Shown one piece after another: positions 15,636 to 24,867 of a stretch of 64,000 nucleotides of DNA. The DNA is from Flavobacterium sp. CF108. Its GTDB lineage: Bacteria; Bacteroidota; Bacteroidia; Flavobacteriales; Flavobacteriaceae. A program made the translations under genes and the position numbers. Under the pieces are notes generated by a model, which saw only the letters and a program-made list of their open reading frames with translations, did not search any database and was not told the DNA's origin. The first letter of the stretch is position 1. Each line of letters starts with the position of its first letter. The stretch covers positions 473,350 to 537,349 of the forward strand of contig NZ_FQWW01000005.1 in NCBI RefSeq assembly GCF_900129795.1, in the 5' to 3' direction.

Positions 15636-16418
15636 ATGACACATCAGGAAATACTCAAAAAAGTGCAATGGAAAGATTTGAAAACTCTTAGCTTTAAAGA
15701 AATGCTAATTGAAAACAACTTGACAATTCCGTGGTTTCTAGTTTCTATGACACTTGCTTACTTCGGATATTATTTATTAGCGATTCCGTTTTCAGCTTTT
15801 TTCTTTCTAGCCGGATTAAGACAAGTACATAATGGTTTTCATAATTCATTAGGAACAAATAAATTCTTGACTTGGTTTACACTTTATTCAAACAGTATTT
15901 TATTGATGGTTTCAATTCATGCTGTTAAATTCAATCATATACGACATCATAAATATTGTTTGTCTGAGGAAGATTACGAAGGAAAATCAGCAAAAATGAC
16001 TTGGTACGGAGCTATTCTTTATGGGCCAGTTCATATGTTTTTGATTCATAAAGTGACTTTGCAGAAAGGGAATAGAAATTATGTCAAAAATGTAATCTTA
16101 GAACTTTTTTCAATTGCTGTAGTAACCTTTATAATTTTCTATTTTCAAATTCATTTTCTGATCTATCATTTCATTATGATGGTCTTCGCCGAATTTTTAA
16201 TGGCTTTTTTTGCGGTCTGGACGGTGCATCATGATACAGAAGATTCTCCTGAATTTGCCAGAACACAACGAGAAGGTTGGAAAAACAAAATTACGTTCAG
16301 CATGTTTTATCATTTAGAACATCATTTATTTCCGGCTGTTCCAACAATTAAATTACCCGAACTGGCAAGACGAATTGATAATGTATTTCCTGATATTGAA
16401 AAAAAGAACACTTTTTAA
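15636..16418 (+). CDS. Membrane fatty acid desaturase
   Basis: A 260-aa di-iron membrane desaturase/hydroxylase. The three histidine boxes are HNGFHNS (about residues 67-73), HIRHHKYC (about 106-113), and YHLEHHLFP (about 228-236), plus WTVHHDTE. Four hydrophobic segments lie between the boxes. Such enzymes introduce double bonds or hydroxyls in acyl chains or carotenoids. It follows four membrane-protein genes controlled by the GbsR-like regulator and precedes a TIGR01777 epimerase and an SRPBCC protein. A role in membrane fluidity is likely; substrate not determined. Confidence 0.85.
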   Translation: MTHQEILKKVQWKDLKTLSFKEMLIENNLTIPWFLVSMTLAYFGYYLLAIPFSAFFFLAGLRQVHNGFHNSLGTNKFLTWFTLYSNSILLMVSIHAVKFNHIRHHKYCLSEEDYEGKSAKMTWYGAILYGPVHMFLIHKVTLQKGNRNYVKNVILELFSIAVVTFIIFYFQIHFLIYHFIMMVFAEFLMAFFAVWTVHHDTEDSPEFARTQREGWKNKITFSMFYHLEHHLFPAVPTIKLPELARRIDNVFPDIEKKNTF

Positions 16419-16435
16419 TTGTAAAATATTAGGTT

Positions 16436-16510
16436 GCCACGAATTACACTAATTTCCACGAATTAATATTCCGCAAAAATACTTCCAAAAAAATTCGTGT
16501 AATTCGTGGC
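16436..16510. repeat. Inverted repeat GCCACGAATTACAC
   Basis: Perfect 14-base arms at 16436-16449 and 16497-16510, with partial CACGAATTA copies inside. This is a dispersed intergenic element; it covers the GTG that would otherwise extend the next gene. Confidence 0.8.
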
Positions 16511-16526
16511 AAAAAATCTACCCTCA

Positions 16527-17435
16527 ATGAAAAAACTCATAATCGCAGCCGGAACAGGTTTTCTAGGACAAGTTTTAGTCAATCATATCAAAGATAAATT
16601 CGAAGAAATTGTAATTCTGACCCGAGGAAAATCGCAGACAACTAACGGAATTAAATATGCAAACTGGAATGCCAGAACTTTTTCAGGCTGGGAAAAGGAA
16701 TTGGAAAATGCTTCGGTTTTAATTAATCTCGCCGGAAAATCTGTTGATTGTCGTTATACCAAAGAGAATAAAAAAGAAATTCTTTGGTCTAGAATTGAAA
16801 GCACCAAGATTTTAAATAAAGCTGTTTTGAATTGCAAAAATCCGCCGAAGCATTGGCTTAATTCATCAACGGCAACTATTTATCGTTTTTCTTTAGACAA
16901 ACAAATGGATGAAGTCGACGGTGAAATCGGAAATGATTTTTCTATAAATGTGGCACTTTCCTGGGAAAAAGCATTTTTTAAAACCGAAACTCCAAATACG
17001 TTAAAAACAGCTTTGCGAACTTCTATAGTTTTAGGAAAAAATGGAGGCGCCTTAATTCCGTTGAAAACTTTGGCTAAAATTGGTTTTGGAGGAAAACAAG
17101 GAAAGGGAAATCAGTTTGTAAGCTGGATTCATGAGGAAGATTTTGCGAATGCGGTTGATCTTGTTATTGAAAAAGAAATTACAGGCGTTATCAATATTGT
17201 TTCTCCAGAACCAATTCGAAATATCGATTTTATACAGAAACTTAGAAAAGAAGTTGGTTTTCCTTTTGGAATTCCGCTTAACAAATTCTTTCTTGAAATT
17301 GGAGCATTTTTTATTCGAACAGAACCTGAATTGGTTTTGAAAAGTAGAAATGTGATTCCGAAAAGGCTTTTGGAAAATGGGTTTCAATTTAAGTTTGGAG
17401 ATATTGATAATGCTTTTAAAAATTTATTACGCTAA
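16527..17435 (+). CDS. TIGR01777-family epimerase-like oxidoreductase
   Basis: A 302-aa Rossmann-fold protein of the YfcH/SulA (TIGR01777) extended SDR group. The start is glycine-rich (IIAAGTGFLGQVLVNHI), with VLINLAGKSVDCRYT, the serine/threonine pair NSSTATIYR, and SWIHEEDFANAV in the C-terminal half. I prefer the ATG at 16527 because the earlier GTG lies within an inverted repeat. It is usually a cytoplasmic protein of unknown substrate, commonly linked with desaturase and SRPBCC genes, as here. Confidence 0.85.
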   Translation: MKKLIIAAGTGFLGQVLVNHIKDKFEEIVILTRGKSQTTNGIKYANWNARTFSGWEKELENASVLINLAGKSVDCRYTKENKKEILWSRIESTKILNKAVLNCKNPPKHWLNSSTATIYRFSLDKQMDEVDGEIGNDFSINVALSWEKAFFKTETPNTLKTALRTSIVLGKNGGALIPLKTLAKIGFGGKQGKGNQFVSWIHEEDFANAVDLVIEKEITGVINIVSPEPIRNIDFIQKLRKEVGFPFGIPLNKFFLEIGAFFIRTEPELVLKSRNVIPKRLLENGFQFKFGDIDNAFKNLLR

Positions 17436-17437
17436 AC

Positions 17438-17470
17438 AACTTTGTCAAAGTTATAAACTTTGACAAAGTT
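17438..17470. repeat. Palindrome AACTTTGTCAAAGTT
   Basis: Two 15-base copies, one AACTTTGTCAAAGTT and one AACTTTGACAAAGTT, arranged as an inverted repeat with a three-base spacer. It fills the gap between the epimerase and SRPBCC genes and may form a hairpin in RNA. Confidence 0.7.
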
Positions 17471-17484
17471 AAACCTAACAAATA

Positions 17485-17940
17485 ATGACAACAATACACC
17501 TAACAACAAAAATAAAAGCCTCAAAACAAATCGTTTTTGATGCATCACGAAATATCGATATTCACCAGCAATCTGCCAGTCCTACAAAAGAAAAAGCAAT
17601 CGCCGGCGTAACTTCTGGTTTAATAAATTTAAATGAAACGGTAACTTGGCGAGGTAAGCACTTCGGGGTTTATCTCACGCACAAAACCCGAATTCCTATA
17701 ATGGATTTTTATGATTATTTTGTAGATGAAATGGAAGAAGGAAAATTCAAATCTTTCAGACATGAACATATTTTTGAGGAACAAAATGGCGTAACGATCA
17801 TGAAAGATGTATTACAGTACGAAACTCCGTTTGGGATATTTGGAGAACTTTTCGATATTTTATTTTTAGAAAAGCATCTTACTAATTTTCTTTTGGAAAG
17901 AAATAAGGTTTTGAAAGAAGTTTCAGAAAAACTTTTTTAA
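17485..17940 (+). CDS. SRPBCC (START-like) ligand-binding protein
   Basis: A 151-aa protein resembling the polyketide-cyclase/START fold: IHLTTKIKASKQIVFDASRNIDIHQQS at the N-terminus, GVTSGLINLNETVTWRGKHFGV, FVDEMEEGKFKSFRHEHIFEEQNG and a long C-terminal helix. Proteins of this type often accompany TIGR01777 epimerases. It closes the regulator-desaturase gene group. Ligand unknown. Confidence 0.82.
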   Translation: MTTIHLTTKIKASKQIVFDASRNIDIHQQSASPTKEKAIAGVTSGLINLNETVTWRGKHFGVYLTHKTRIPIMDFYDYFVDEMEEGKFKSFRHEHIFEEQNGVTIMKDVLQYETPFGIFGELFDILFLEKHLTNFLLERNKVLKEVSEKLF

Positions 17941-18009
17941 GACAATTTTCTTACTTTTCTAAGTAATCCACTTCTGAATGATTCAGAAAAATTAATCAAA
18001 AACATACTT

Positions 18010-18405
18010 ATGAAATTAAAAACGATATTAACTGTACTTCTTTTTTCTATTTCTTTTATTGGTTTTTCGCAGAACAATTGCAAAAACCTAAAAGATTGTG
18101 AACGAAAATTATGTGAGTTAAATACAAAATTAGCTGCCGCGAAAAAAGCCGGAAATCAAAACCAGATTAAAGGAGTTGAAGATGCTATCGCACAGACCAA
18201 GAAAAACTGTACTACAAAAACAGTCAATAAAGATCTTGATAAAAAGGTAAAAGAGAAACAGCAAAAAGTAAATGAAAGAACTGCCGATTTGAATGAAGCT
18301 ATTAAAGACAAAGAAAGCAAAGAAAAAATCGACAAAAAAAGAAAAAAACTTGATGAGGCTAAAGCTGATTTGAATAAAGCTTTGGCTGAACAAAAAGCGA
18401 AATAA
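18010..18405 (+). CDS. Secreted DUF1090-like coiled-coil protein
   Basis: A 131-aa exported protein with a signal peptide ending near GFSQNN. CKNLKDCERKLCELNTKLAAAKKAGNQNQIKGVEDA resembles DUF1090 (YqjC), followed by a lysine-rich helical heptad region to the end. Periplasmic, probably elongated. Function unknown. Confidence 0.75.
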   Translation: MKLKTILTVLLFSISFIGFSQNNCKNLKDCERKLCELNTKLAAAKKAGNQNQIKGVEDAIAQTKKNCTTKTVNKDLDKKVKEKQQKVNERTADLNEAIKDKESKEKIDKKRKKLDEAKADLNKALAEQKAK

Positions 18406-18456
18406 ATTACTGGGCATTTATTTCACGCAAATTTCGCAGATTAAAAAGATATTTTC

Positions 18457-18583
18457 AATTGCCTCCAGCTTTAGCTGGAGGTTAATAGGATTAAATATTC
18501 CTGGCTTTAGCCAAACTTTATCTTTTGGCTAAAGCCTTCTTGGGAGACTCATTTTTTACCTCCAGCTAAAGCTGGAGGCAATT
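18457..18583. repeat. REP-like inverted repeat (CCTCCAGC type)
   Basis: Two outer hairpins (GCCTCCAGC..GCTGGAGG at 18461-18481 and its mirror at 18559-18579) flank a middle hairpin GGCTTTAGCC..GGCTAAAGCC (18503-18536). The whole element is itself an inverted repeat with AATTGCC ends. No gene is seen in the 460-base gap that contains it. Confidence 0.8.
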
Positions 18584-18618
18584 AAAAACAAATTTATTTT
18601 TCAAACTCTACAATTCAA

Positions 18619-18693
18619 ACATAGCCCGCGGTTTCAACCGCGGGAAACGTTATGTATACAAAACGTCCCAATGGTTGAAACCATTGGCTATGT
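18619..18693. repeat. REP-like element (GCGGTTTCAACCGC type)
   Basis: AACATAGCC and GGCTATGTT ends enclose two hairpins, CGCGGTTTCAACCGCG and CCAATGGTTGAAACCATTGG. A related single hairpin (CTGCGGTTTCAACCGCAG) lies near the 5S gene at 63807. Confidence 0.8.
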
Positions 18694-18865
18694 TACTAAT
18701 ATTTTATATTATCTCAATATATTTTGAAAATGAATTTTCTCGTTTTACGGTTTGCGTGAGGGATTGAGGCGGTATCCTTTTATGAAGCGAAGCGGAATAA
18801 AAGATATAGCCGAAAGCCCGACCCGAAGGGACACGCACAAATTATTTAGAAACTTTGACTTCTTT

Positions 18866-19672
18866 TTACAAAAACGCAATCATCAGCCACCAAAATATCG
18901 GCACACTTTCGACCCAAAAAGAAGTATAATATCGAGAGCGATTTGTATTAGCAAAAAAGATAAAAAGCATTAAAGTCACAACCATTATCAGGTTGATAAT
19001 AAGGTCGTGAAGCGTAAAAGATAAAATTCCTAAAACCCAAAACGGAACTAAAAGTGAGAATCCTAAAATCTTAGTTCGTTTTACACCAATGGTCTGCGGA
19101 ACGGTTTGCAAATGTGGATCATCATTTGCTAAATCTATTATTTCAAAAACCAAAATCAGGACAAAAACCAATACAAAACGCTGAATACATTTTATAAAAA
19201 AGTTGGCTGTAAAAGGGATTTCAGCATTTATATAGGGTAAAACCAAAGTGGCTCCCACCCAGCAAAGTGCTACGATATAAATTTTTACTCCTGCCCAGTT
19301 TCGGGCATTTTTTCTGTTTGGAAAAAACGGTAAAGTATAAAGTGCCGTTATGGCAAAAATTACTACGGAAACAATTTGAGTAATTCGCTTTAAATGAAAA
19401 AAATAATAGCCGACTAAAATGACCGAAATGAAACTTAAAACAGCGATAATTTTTAATTGAATGCCAACCGGTTTTCTTTTCACGCGAACCAAAGCATCAT
19501 ATTTTACAAAATTATATCCTACAATTGTTCCAAAAAAAACAAACAATGCCATAGGTTCATCATACTGAATATGAAAGAAATGAAAAGTAATACGAACCAA
19601 AGCATAACACGATAAAGCCACGTGAATACTGCTATTTAAATAAAAATCTAATATTTGTTTTAGAAGTTTCAT
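18866..19672 (-). CDS. UbiA-like prenyltransferase family membrane protein
   Basis: A 268-aa protein with eight or nine membrane segments. NFVKYDALVRVKRKP (about residues 55-69) occupies the first NDxxD-like motif, weakly conserved, and EIIDLANDDPHLQTVPQTIG (about 181-200) is a good match for the second DxxxD motif of UbiA enzymes. Typical members transfer isoprenoids to aromatic or lipid acceptors. The first motif lacks the usual second aspartate, so activity is uncertain. It is convergent with nothing nearby and starts about 210 bases upstream of gcvP on the other strand. Confidence 0.7.
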   Translation of the reverse strand: MKLLKQILDFYLNSSIHVALSCYALVRITFHFFHIQYDEPMALFVFFGTIVGYNFVKYDALVRVKRKPVGIQLKIIAVLSFISVILVGYYFFHLKRITQIVSVVIFAITALYTLPFFPNRKNARNWAGVKIYIVALCWVGATLVLPYINAEIPFTANFFIKCIQRFVLVFVLILVFEIIDLANDDPHLQTVPQTIGVKRTKILGFSLLVPFWVLGILSFTLHDLIINLIMVVTLMLFIFFANTNRSRYYTSFWVESVPIFWWLMIAFL

Positions 19673-19883
19673 ACCTCAAATCTAATCAATTGGTAACAAA
19701 TCAACTCTTTAGTTATAAATTTGATAAAAATTGAAGTTAAAAATACCCATTAAATTATTAATAATACTTAATTTTGCGCCACAAAAAAACAACACATTTA
19801 CTATAAATTGTAATAAACCTTGTAAAATCGTATAGAAACACTCGGCAAATTACTTTTGATCTTTAAAAAATAGACTGCTACAG

Positions 19884-22733
19884 ATGAAAACAGATGCTTT
19901 TGCTTTAAGACACATTGGCCCAAGAGAAACAGATCTTCAACACATGTTACAAACCATTGGTGTTGACTCGATCGAACAACTTGTTTATGAAACCCTTCCG
20001 GACGATATTCGTTTAAAAGCGCCTTTGAATTTGGATCCTGCAATGACGGAGTACGAATTTGCAAATCATATTCAGGAATTAGGAAAGAAAAATAAAGTAT
20101 TCAAATCATATATTGGTTTGGGTTATCATCCAACTATCGTTCCTGCGCCAATTCAGAGAAATATTTTCGAAAATCCAGGATGGTATACAGCTTACACACC
20201 TTATCAGGCAGAAATTGCTCAAGGTCGTCTTGAAGCAATTTTAAATTTCCAGACTACTGTTATCGAGTTAACAGGAATGGAAATTGCAAATGCATCTTTA
20301 CTTGATGAAGGAACTGCTGCTGCAGAAGCTATGGCGTTATTATTTGACGTTCGTACTCGTGATCAAAAGAAAAACAATACACATAAATTCTTCGTTTCTG
20401 AAGAAATTTTACCACAAACTTTATCGGTACTGCAAACACGTTCAACTCCAATTGGAATTGAATTAGTTGTTGGAAACCATGAAACTTTTGATTTTTCAAC
20501 TGAGTTTTTTGGAGCTATTTTACAGTATCCAGGAAAATATGGTCAGGTAAACGATTACAGCGCTTTTGTTGCTAAAGCAAAAGAAAATGAAATAAAAGTT
20601 GCCTTTGCTGCTGATATTTTATCATTAGCTGTCTTAACTTCTCCAGGAGAAATGGGAGCAGCAGTAGTTGTTGGAACTTCACAACGTTTTGGTGTGCCAA
20701 TGGGTTATGGTGGTCCTCATGCTGCGTTTTTTGCAACTAAAGACGAATACAAGCGATCTATGCCAGGCCGTATCATTGGAGTTTCTATCGATACAAATGG
20801 AAACCGCGCTTTACGTATGGCATTAGGAACTCGTGAGCAGCACATTAAACGTGAAAAAGCTACTTCAAATATTTGTACAGCTCAGGTTTTATTGGCTGTT
20901 ATGGCCGGAATGTATGCGGTTTACCACGGACCAAAAGGATTACGATATATTGCTAACAAAGTTCACGCATCGGCGGTTACTGCTTCTGAAGCTTTAAATA
21001 AATTAGGAGTTTTCCAAACTAACACAGCTTTCTTTGACACTATTTCGGTAAAAGCAGACACTCAAAAAGTAAAAGCTATTGCTGAGAAAAACGAAGTAAA
21101 CTTCTTCTATGTTGATGCCGATACAATTTCTATTTCGTTAAACGAAACAACTTCAATTGCCGACATTAACCAAATTATTGCCATTTTTGCTGAAGCTTTA
21201 GGAAAAGAAACTTTTACTGTTTCTGAATTAGCAACTGCTAGTCAATTACCTGCTTCATTAGAAAGAACGTCGCCTTTCTTAACACATGATGTATTCAACA
21301 ACCATCATTCAGAAAGTCAGTTAATGCGTTATATCAAAAAGTTAGAGCGTAAAGATTTATCGTTGAATCACTCAATGATTTCATTAGGTTCTTGTACGAT
21401 GAAATTAAACGCAGCTTCAGAAATGTTACCTTTATCAATGCCAAACTGGAACAGCATTCACCCGTTTGCACCAGTAGAACAAGCGGAAGGTTATATCACA
21501 ATGCTTAAAAAATTAGAGCAGCAATTAAATGTAATTACCGGATTTGCCGGAACAACATTACAGCCTAATTCAGGAGCTCAAGGAGAATATGCAGGTTTAA
21601 TGGCTATTCGTGCTTACCATATGTCAAGAAACGAAGGTCACCGTAATGTATGTTTAATTCCTTCATCGGCTCACGGAACAAACCCTGCTTCTGCAGCTAT
21701 GGCCGGAATGAAAATCATCGTTACTAAAACTACTCCGGAAGGAAATATTGATGTAGAAGATTTAAGAGAAAAAGCTATTGAACACAAAGATGATTTATCT
21801 TGTTTAATGGTAACGTATCCTTCTACTCACGGAGTTTTTGAATCTTCAATTATTGAAATCACTAAATTAATCCACGATAATGGCGGATTAGTATATATGG
21901 ATGGTGCAAACATGAACGCACAAGTTGGATTAACAAATCCTGCTACAATTGGTGCTGACGTTTGTCACTTAAACTTACACAAAACATTCGCTATTCCTCA
22001 CGGCGGCGGTGGACCTGGAGTTGGACCAATTTGTGTGAACGAAAAATTAGTTCCATTTTTACCAACAAACCCAATCTTAAAAGTAGGTGGTGAACAAGCT
22101 ATTACAGCTATTTCATCTGCACCTTACGGATCTGCTTTAGTATGTTTAATTTCTTACGGTTACATTACAATGATGGGAGCTGAAGGATTAAAAAGTGCTA
22201 CAGAGCATGCAATTTTGAATGCTAACTATATGAAATCTCGTTTCGAAGGACACTATCCAATTCTTTATACTGGAGAATGTGGAAGAGCAGCTCACGAAAT
22301 GATTTTAGATTGCCGTTCATTTAAAGAAAACGGAATTGAAGTTGGTGATATCGCAAAACGTTTAATGGATTACGGTTTCCACGCTCCTACGGTTTCTTTC
22401 CCGGTAGCAGGAACTTTAATGATTGAACCTACAGAATCTGAAGATTTAGCAGAATTAGATCGTTTTTGTGATGCTCTTATTTCAATTAGAAAAGAAATTG
22501 AAGCTGCAACTGCCGATGATAAAAACAATGTATTGAAAAATGCACCTCACACATTGGCAATGTTAACTACAGATTCTTGGAATTTCCCTTATACTAGAGA
22601 AAAAGCGGCTTACCCATTAGAGTATATTGCTGAAAATAAATTCTGGCCATCAGTTCGTCGTGTAGATGATGCATACGGTGACAGAAACTTAGTTTGCAGC
22701 TGTACTCCTATTGAAGCTTACATGGAAAACTAA
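19884..22733 (+). CDS. gcvP: Glycine dehydrogenase (decarboxylating), P protein
   Basis: A 949-aa, full-length single-chain P protein of the glycine cleavage system. It decarboxylates glycine and passes the aminomethyl group to the lipoyl of the H protein. The PLP lysine is Lys700 in HLNLHKTFAIPHGGGGPG; RHIGPRETD at the start and GYHPTIVPAPIQRNIFENPGWYTAYTPYQ are family signatures. It is a monocistronic unit with TAATTTTG at 19769-19776 as a plausible -7 element and a hairpin after the stop. Confidence 0.98.
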   Translation: MKTDAFALRHIGPRETDLQHMLQTIGVDSIEQLVYETLPDDIRLKAPLNLDPAMTEYEFANHIQELGKKNKVFKSYIGLGYHPTIVPAPIQRNIFENPGWYTAYTPYQAEIAQGRLEAILNFQTTVIELTGMEIANASLLDEGTAAAEAMALLFDVRTRDQKKNNTHKFFVSEEILPQTLSVLQTRSTPIGIELVVGNHETFDFSTEFFGAILQYPGKYGQVNDYSAFVAKAKENEIKVAFAADILSLAVLTSPGEMGAAVVVGTSQRFGVPMGYGGPHAAFFATKDEYKRSMPGRIIGVSIDTNGNRALRMALGTREQHIKREKATSNICTAQVLLAVMAGMYAVYHGPKGLRYIANKVHASAVTASEALNKLGVFQTNTAFFDTISVKADTQKVKAIAEKNEVNFFYVDADTISISLNETTSIADINQIIAIFAEALGKETFTVSELATASQLPASLERTSPFLTHDVFNNHHSESQLMRYIKKLERKDLSLNHSMISLGSCTMKLNAASEMLPLSMPNWNSIHPFAPVEQAEGYITMLKKLEQQLNVITGFAGTTLQPNSGAQGEYAGLMAIRAYHMSRNEGHRNVCLIPSSAHGTNPASAAMAGMKIIVTKTTPEGNIDVEDLREKAIEHKDDLSCLMVTYPSTHGVFESSIIEITKLIHDNGGLVYMDGANMNAQVGLTNPATIGADVCHLNLHKTFAIPHGGGGPGVGPICVNEKLVPFLPTNPILKVGGEQAITAISSAPYGSALVCLISYGYITMMGAEGLKSATEHAILNANYMKSRFEGHYPILYTGECGRAAHEMILDCRSFKENGIEVGDIAKRLMDYGFHAPTVSFPVAGTLMIEPTESEDLAELDRFCDALISIRKEIEAATADDKNNVLKNAPHTLAMLTTDSWNFPYTREKAAYPLEYIAENKFWPSVRRVDDAYGDRNLVCSCTPIEAYMEN

Positions 22734-22759
22734 GAAATAAGTTTTCTTATTAATATTCA

Positions 22760-22792
22760 AACCCGACAAGTTTTAAAAACTTGTCGGGTTTT
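22760..22792 (+). terminator. Hairpin terminator after gcvP (dispersed repeat type)
   Basis: AACCCGACAAGTTTT and AAAACTTGTCGGGTT followed by a T run. It belongs to the same repeat family as 15581-15611. Confidence 0.75.
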
Positions 22793-23051
22793 GTTTTTGT
22801 TTCAAGTTTCAGGTTTCAAGTCTCAACAAAAACCTGAAACCACAAACCTGAAACAAAAAAAACTTTTAGCACCACTTTGACTTCAATCGTTTGAAATCTC
22901 GGAAAAATTAAAAAATCATTAGAAAATAACCATTATATCATTCAAAAAATCGTTATTCCATAATTATATGCATGCATAGTATTTTTTATGATAGTTATCA
23001 TGTTTTTATTTATACTTTAGCAGGAAATTTATCGGATAATTAAGGGAAAAA
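22793..23051. other. Intergenic region with AACCTGAAAC repeats
   Basis: Holds the inverted pair TTTCAGGTTTCA and ACCTGAAACC/ACCTGAAACA, then AT-rich sequence that should carry the KAS III promoter. No gene seen. Confidence 0.5.
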
Positions 23052-24110
23052 ATGAAAATAAAAATTATTGGCATTGGGAGTTATATTCCTAGTTTAGAAG
23101 TAAAAAACACAGATTTTGACAAGCATATTTTTTTGAATGAAGATGGAACTCCTTTTGGTTACCCGAATGAAGTCGTAATAAAAAAATTCAAAGGTATTAC
23201 CGGAATCGAAAATCGCCGTTATGCCGAACCTCAATATACAGCATCAGACTTAGCCTTTTTTGCAGCCGAAAAAGCAATTGCAAATGCAAAAATCGATGCC
23301 GAAACTTTAGACTACATTATTTTTGCCCACAACTTTGGCGATGTAAAAACCGGAACGCATCAAACTGATATTTTACCAAGTTTAGCGACTCGTGTTAAAA
23401 ACAAATTAGGCATTAAGAATCCTAAATGTGTGGCTTACGATATTCTTTTTGGATGTCCGGGCTGGATTGAAGGTGTTTTACAAGCAAATGCTTTTATCAA
23501 ATCCGGAATGGCAAAAAGAGTTATGGTAATTGGTGCAGAAACGCTTTCAAGAGTTGTTGACGATCATGATCGTGATTCGATGATTTATTCTGATGGAGCC
23601 GGAGTTTCTATCTTAGAAGCTTCAACCGATGAATCTGGTCTTTTATCTTATGAAAGTGCCACTTATGCTAATGATGAAGCAAATTACCTTTTCTTCGGAA
23701 AATCATACAATCCAGATTTAGATCCGGATATTAAATACATCAAAATGTACGGTCGTAAAATCTACGAATTTGCTTTAAGTAACGTTCCATTAGCAATGAA
23801 AAGCTGTTTAGATCAAAGCGGAATTGCCATCGACGATGTAAAAAAAATCCTGATTCATCAGGCAAACGAAAAAATGGACGAAGCGATTATCGAACGTTTC
23901 TACAAATTATACGACAAAACGGCTCCTAAAGATATTATGCCAATGAGTATTCATGATTTAGGAAACAGCAGTGTTGCAACCGTTCCTACTTTATACGATT
24001 TAATCCTTCAGGGAAAAATTGAAAACCATGAAATCAATAAAGGCGACGTTATCATTTTTGCTTCGGTTGGAGCGGGAATGAATATTAATGCTTTTGTTTA
24101 TCGATACTAG
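23052..24110 (+). CDS. 3-oxoacyl-ACP synthase III-like enzyme
   Basis: A 352-aa thiolase-fold condensing enzyme of the FabH group. The catalytic triad is Cys135 (DILFGCPGWIEG), His269 (ILIHQANEKMDEA) and Asn305 (DLGNSSVATVP). FabH primes fatty acid synthesis by condensing acyl-CoA with malonyl-ACP. The longer insert after residue 25 and the weakly conserved surroundings set it apart from the classical FabH, so it could also be a KAS III homologue for a secondary lipid. The next genes encode a methyltransferase-like protein and a glycosyltransferase. Confidence 0.9.
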   Translation: MKIKIIGIGSYIPSLEVKNTDFDKHIFLNEDGTPFGYPNEVVIKKFKGITGIENRRYAEPQYTASDLAFFAAEKAIANAKIDAETLDYIIFAHNFGDVKTGTHQTDILPSLATRVKNKLGIKNPKCVAYDILFGCPGWIEGVLQANAFIKSGMAKRVMVIGAETLSRVVDDHDRDSMIYSDGAGVSILEASTDESGLLSYESATYANDEANYLFFGKSYNPDLDPDIKYIKMYGRKIYEFALSNVPLAMKSCLDQSGIAIDDVKKILIHQANEKMDEAIIERFYKLYDKTAPKDIMPMSIHDLGNSSVATVPTLYDLILQGKIENHEINKGDVIIFASVGAGMNINAFVYRY

Positions 24111-24120
24111 TTTGCAGTCA

Positions 24121-24175
24121 CAGTATTCAGTCGCAGAGATTAGTTCAACACACTGTAAACTGCGACTGAATACTG
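24121..24175. repeat. Inverted repeat CAGTATTCAGTCGCAG
   Basis: Perfect 16-base arms at 24121-24136 and 24160-24175, directly after the KAS III stop. Dispersed intergenic palindrome. Confidence 0.8.
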
Positions 24176-24181
24176 AAAACT

Positions 24182-24226
24182 AAAAAAGTCCGCATCTTAA
24201 TAGTGCGGACTTTTTTAGTATATTTG
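24182..24226 (+). promoter_or_regulatory. Terminator hairpin abutting a -7 element
   Basis: AAAAAAGTCCGCA and TGCGGACTTTTTT form a terminator (24182-24216). TATATTTG at 24219-24226 immediately follows and fits the -7 element of the promoter for the methyltransferase-like gene. Confidence 0.65.
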
Positions 24227-24251
24227 CGCCTTTGCTGATAAAAAATAAAAA

Positions 24252-24779
24252 ATGTACGAAAAAACATTTCCGAATAAAAGATTCAAACTTACCTTAGAGT
24301 TTTTACAAAAGCACGTTAGCACATCAGAAACCATTTTTGATTTTGGCGTTCCAAATCCGTTTTCTAAAATAATGGAAGAAAATGGTTATACTGTAAAAAA
24401 CACAAAAGGCGAAGATTTAGACAACGATCAAACGGCTTTACAAACAGAAGATTATACTGTTTTTACGGCATTTGAAATTTTCGAACATTTACTAAATCCA
24501 TACACGATTTTAGAAAATGTAAAATGTGATAAATTGCTAATTTCAATTCCGTTACGTTTATGGTTTTCACCGGCATACCGCTCAAAAACTGATATGTGGG
24601 ACAGACATTATCACGAATTTGAAGATTGGCAGTTAGACTGGCTTTTAGAAAAAACGGGATGGAAAATAACAGATCGTCTGCAATTTACACATCCGGTAAA
24701 AAAGTTTGGATTGAGACCCTTATTAAGATATTTCACTCCGAGATATTATATTGTTGCTGCTGAAAAAGTTAAGAACTAA
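24252..24779 (+). CDS. Methyltransferase-like protein (class I fold)
   Basis: A 175-aa protein with a methyltransferase-type start (TIFDFGVPNPFSKIMEENGY) and the FEIFEHLLNPYTIL motif common in SAM-dependent methyltransferases of the UbiG type. The SAM loop lacks the usual GxGxG (it reads FGVPNP), so activity is doubtful or SAM binding altered. Lies before a glycosyltransferase gene, with which it may be co-transcribed. Confidence 0.65.
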   Translation: MYEKTFPNKRFKLTLEFLQKHVSTSETIFDFGVPNPFSKIMEENGYTVKNTKGEDLDNDQTALQTEDYTVFTAFEIFEHLLNPYTILENVKCDKLLISIPLRLWFSPAYRSKTDMWDRHYHEFEDWQLDWLLEKTGWKITDRLQFTHPVKKFGLRPLLRYFTPRYYIVAAEKVKN

Positions 24780-24867
24780 GATTGCAGATTAACGATTTTT
24801 GATTTTTGATTTTTAGATGATTTCCACACAATCTAAAATCTAAAATCTAAAATCTAAAATTCTTAAA

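Noticed and set aside
18752..18973. A 73-aa plus-strand frame overlapping the UbiA-like gene
   Set aside because: It runs antisense to the conserved C-terminus of the UbiA-like protein and shows no domain.
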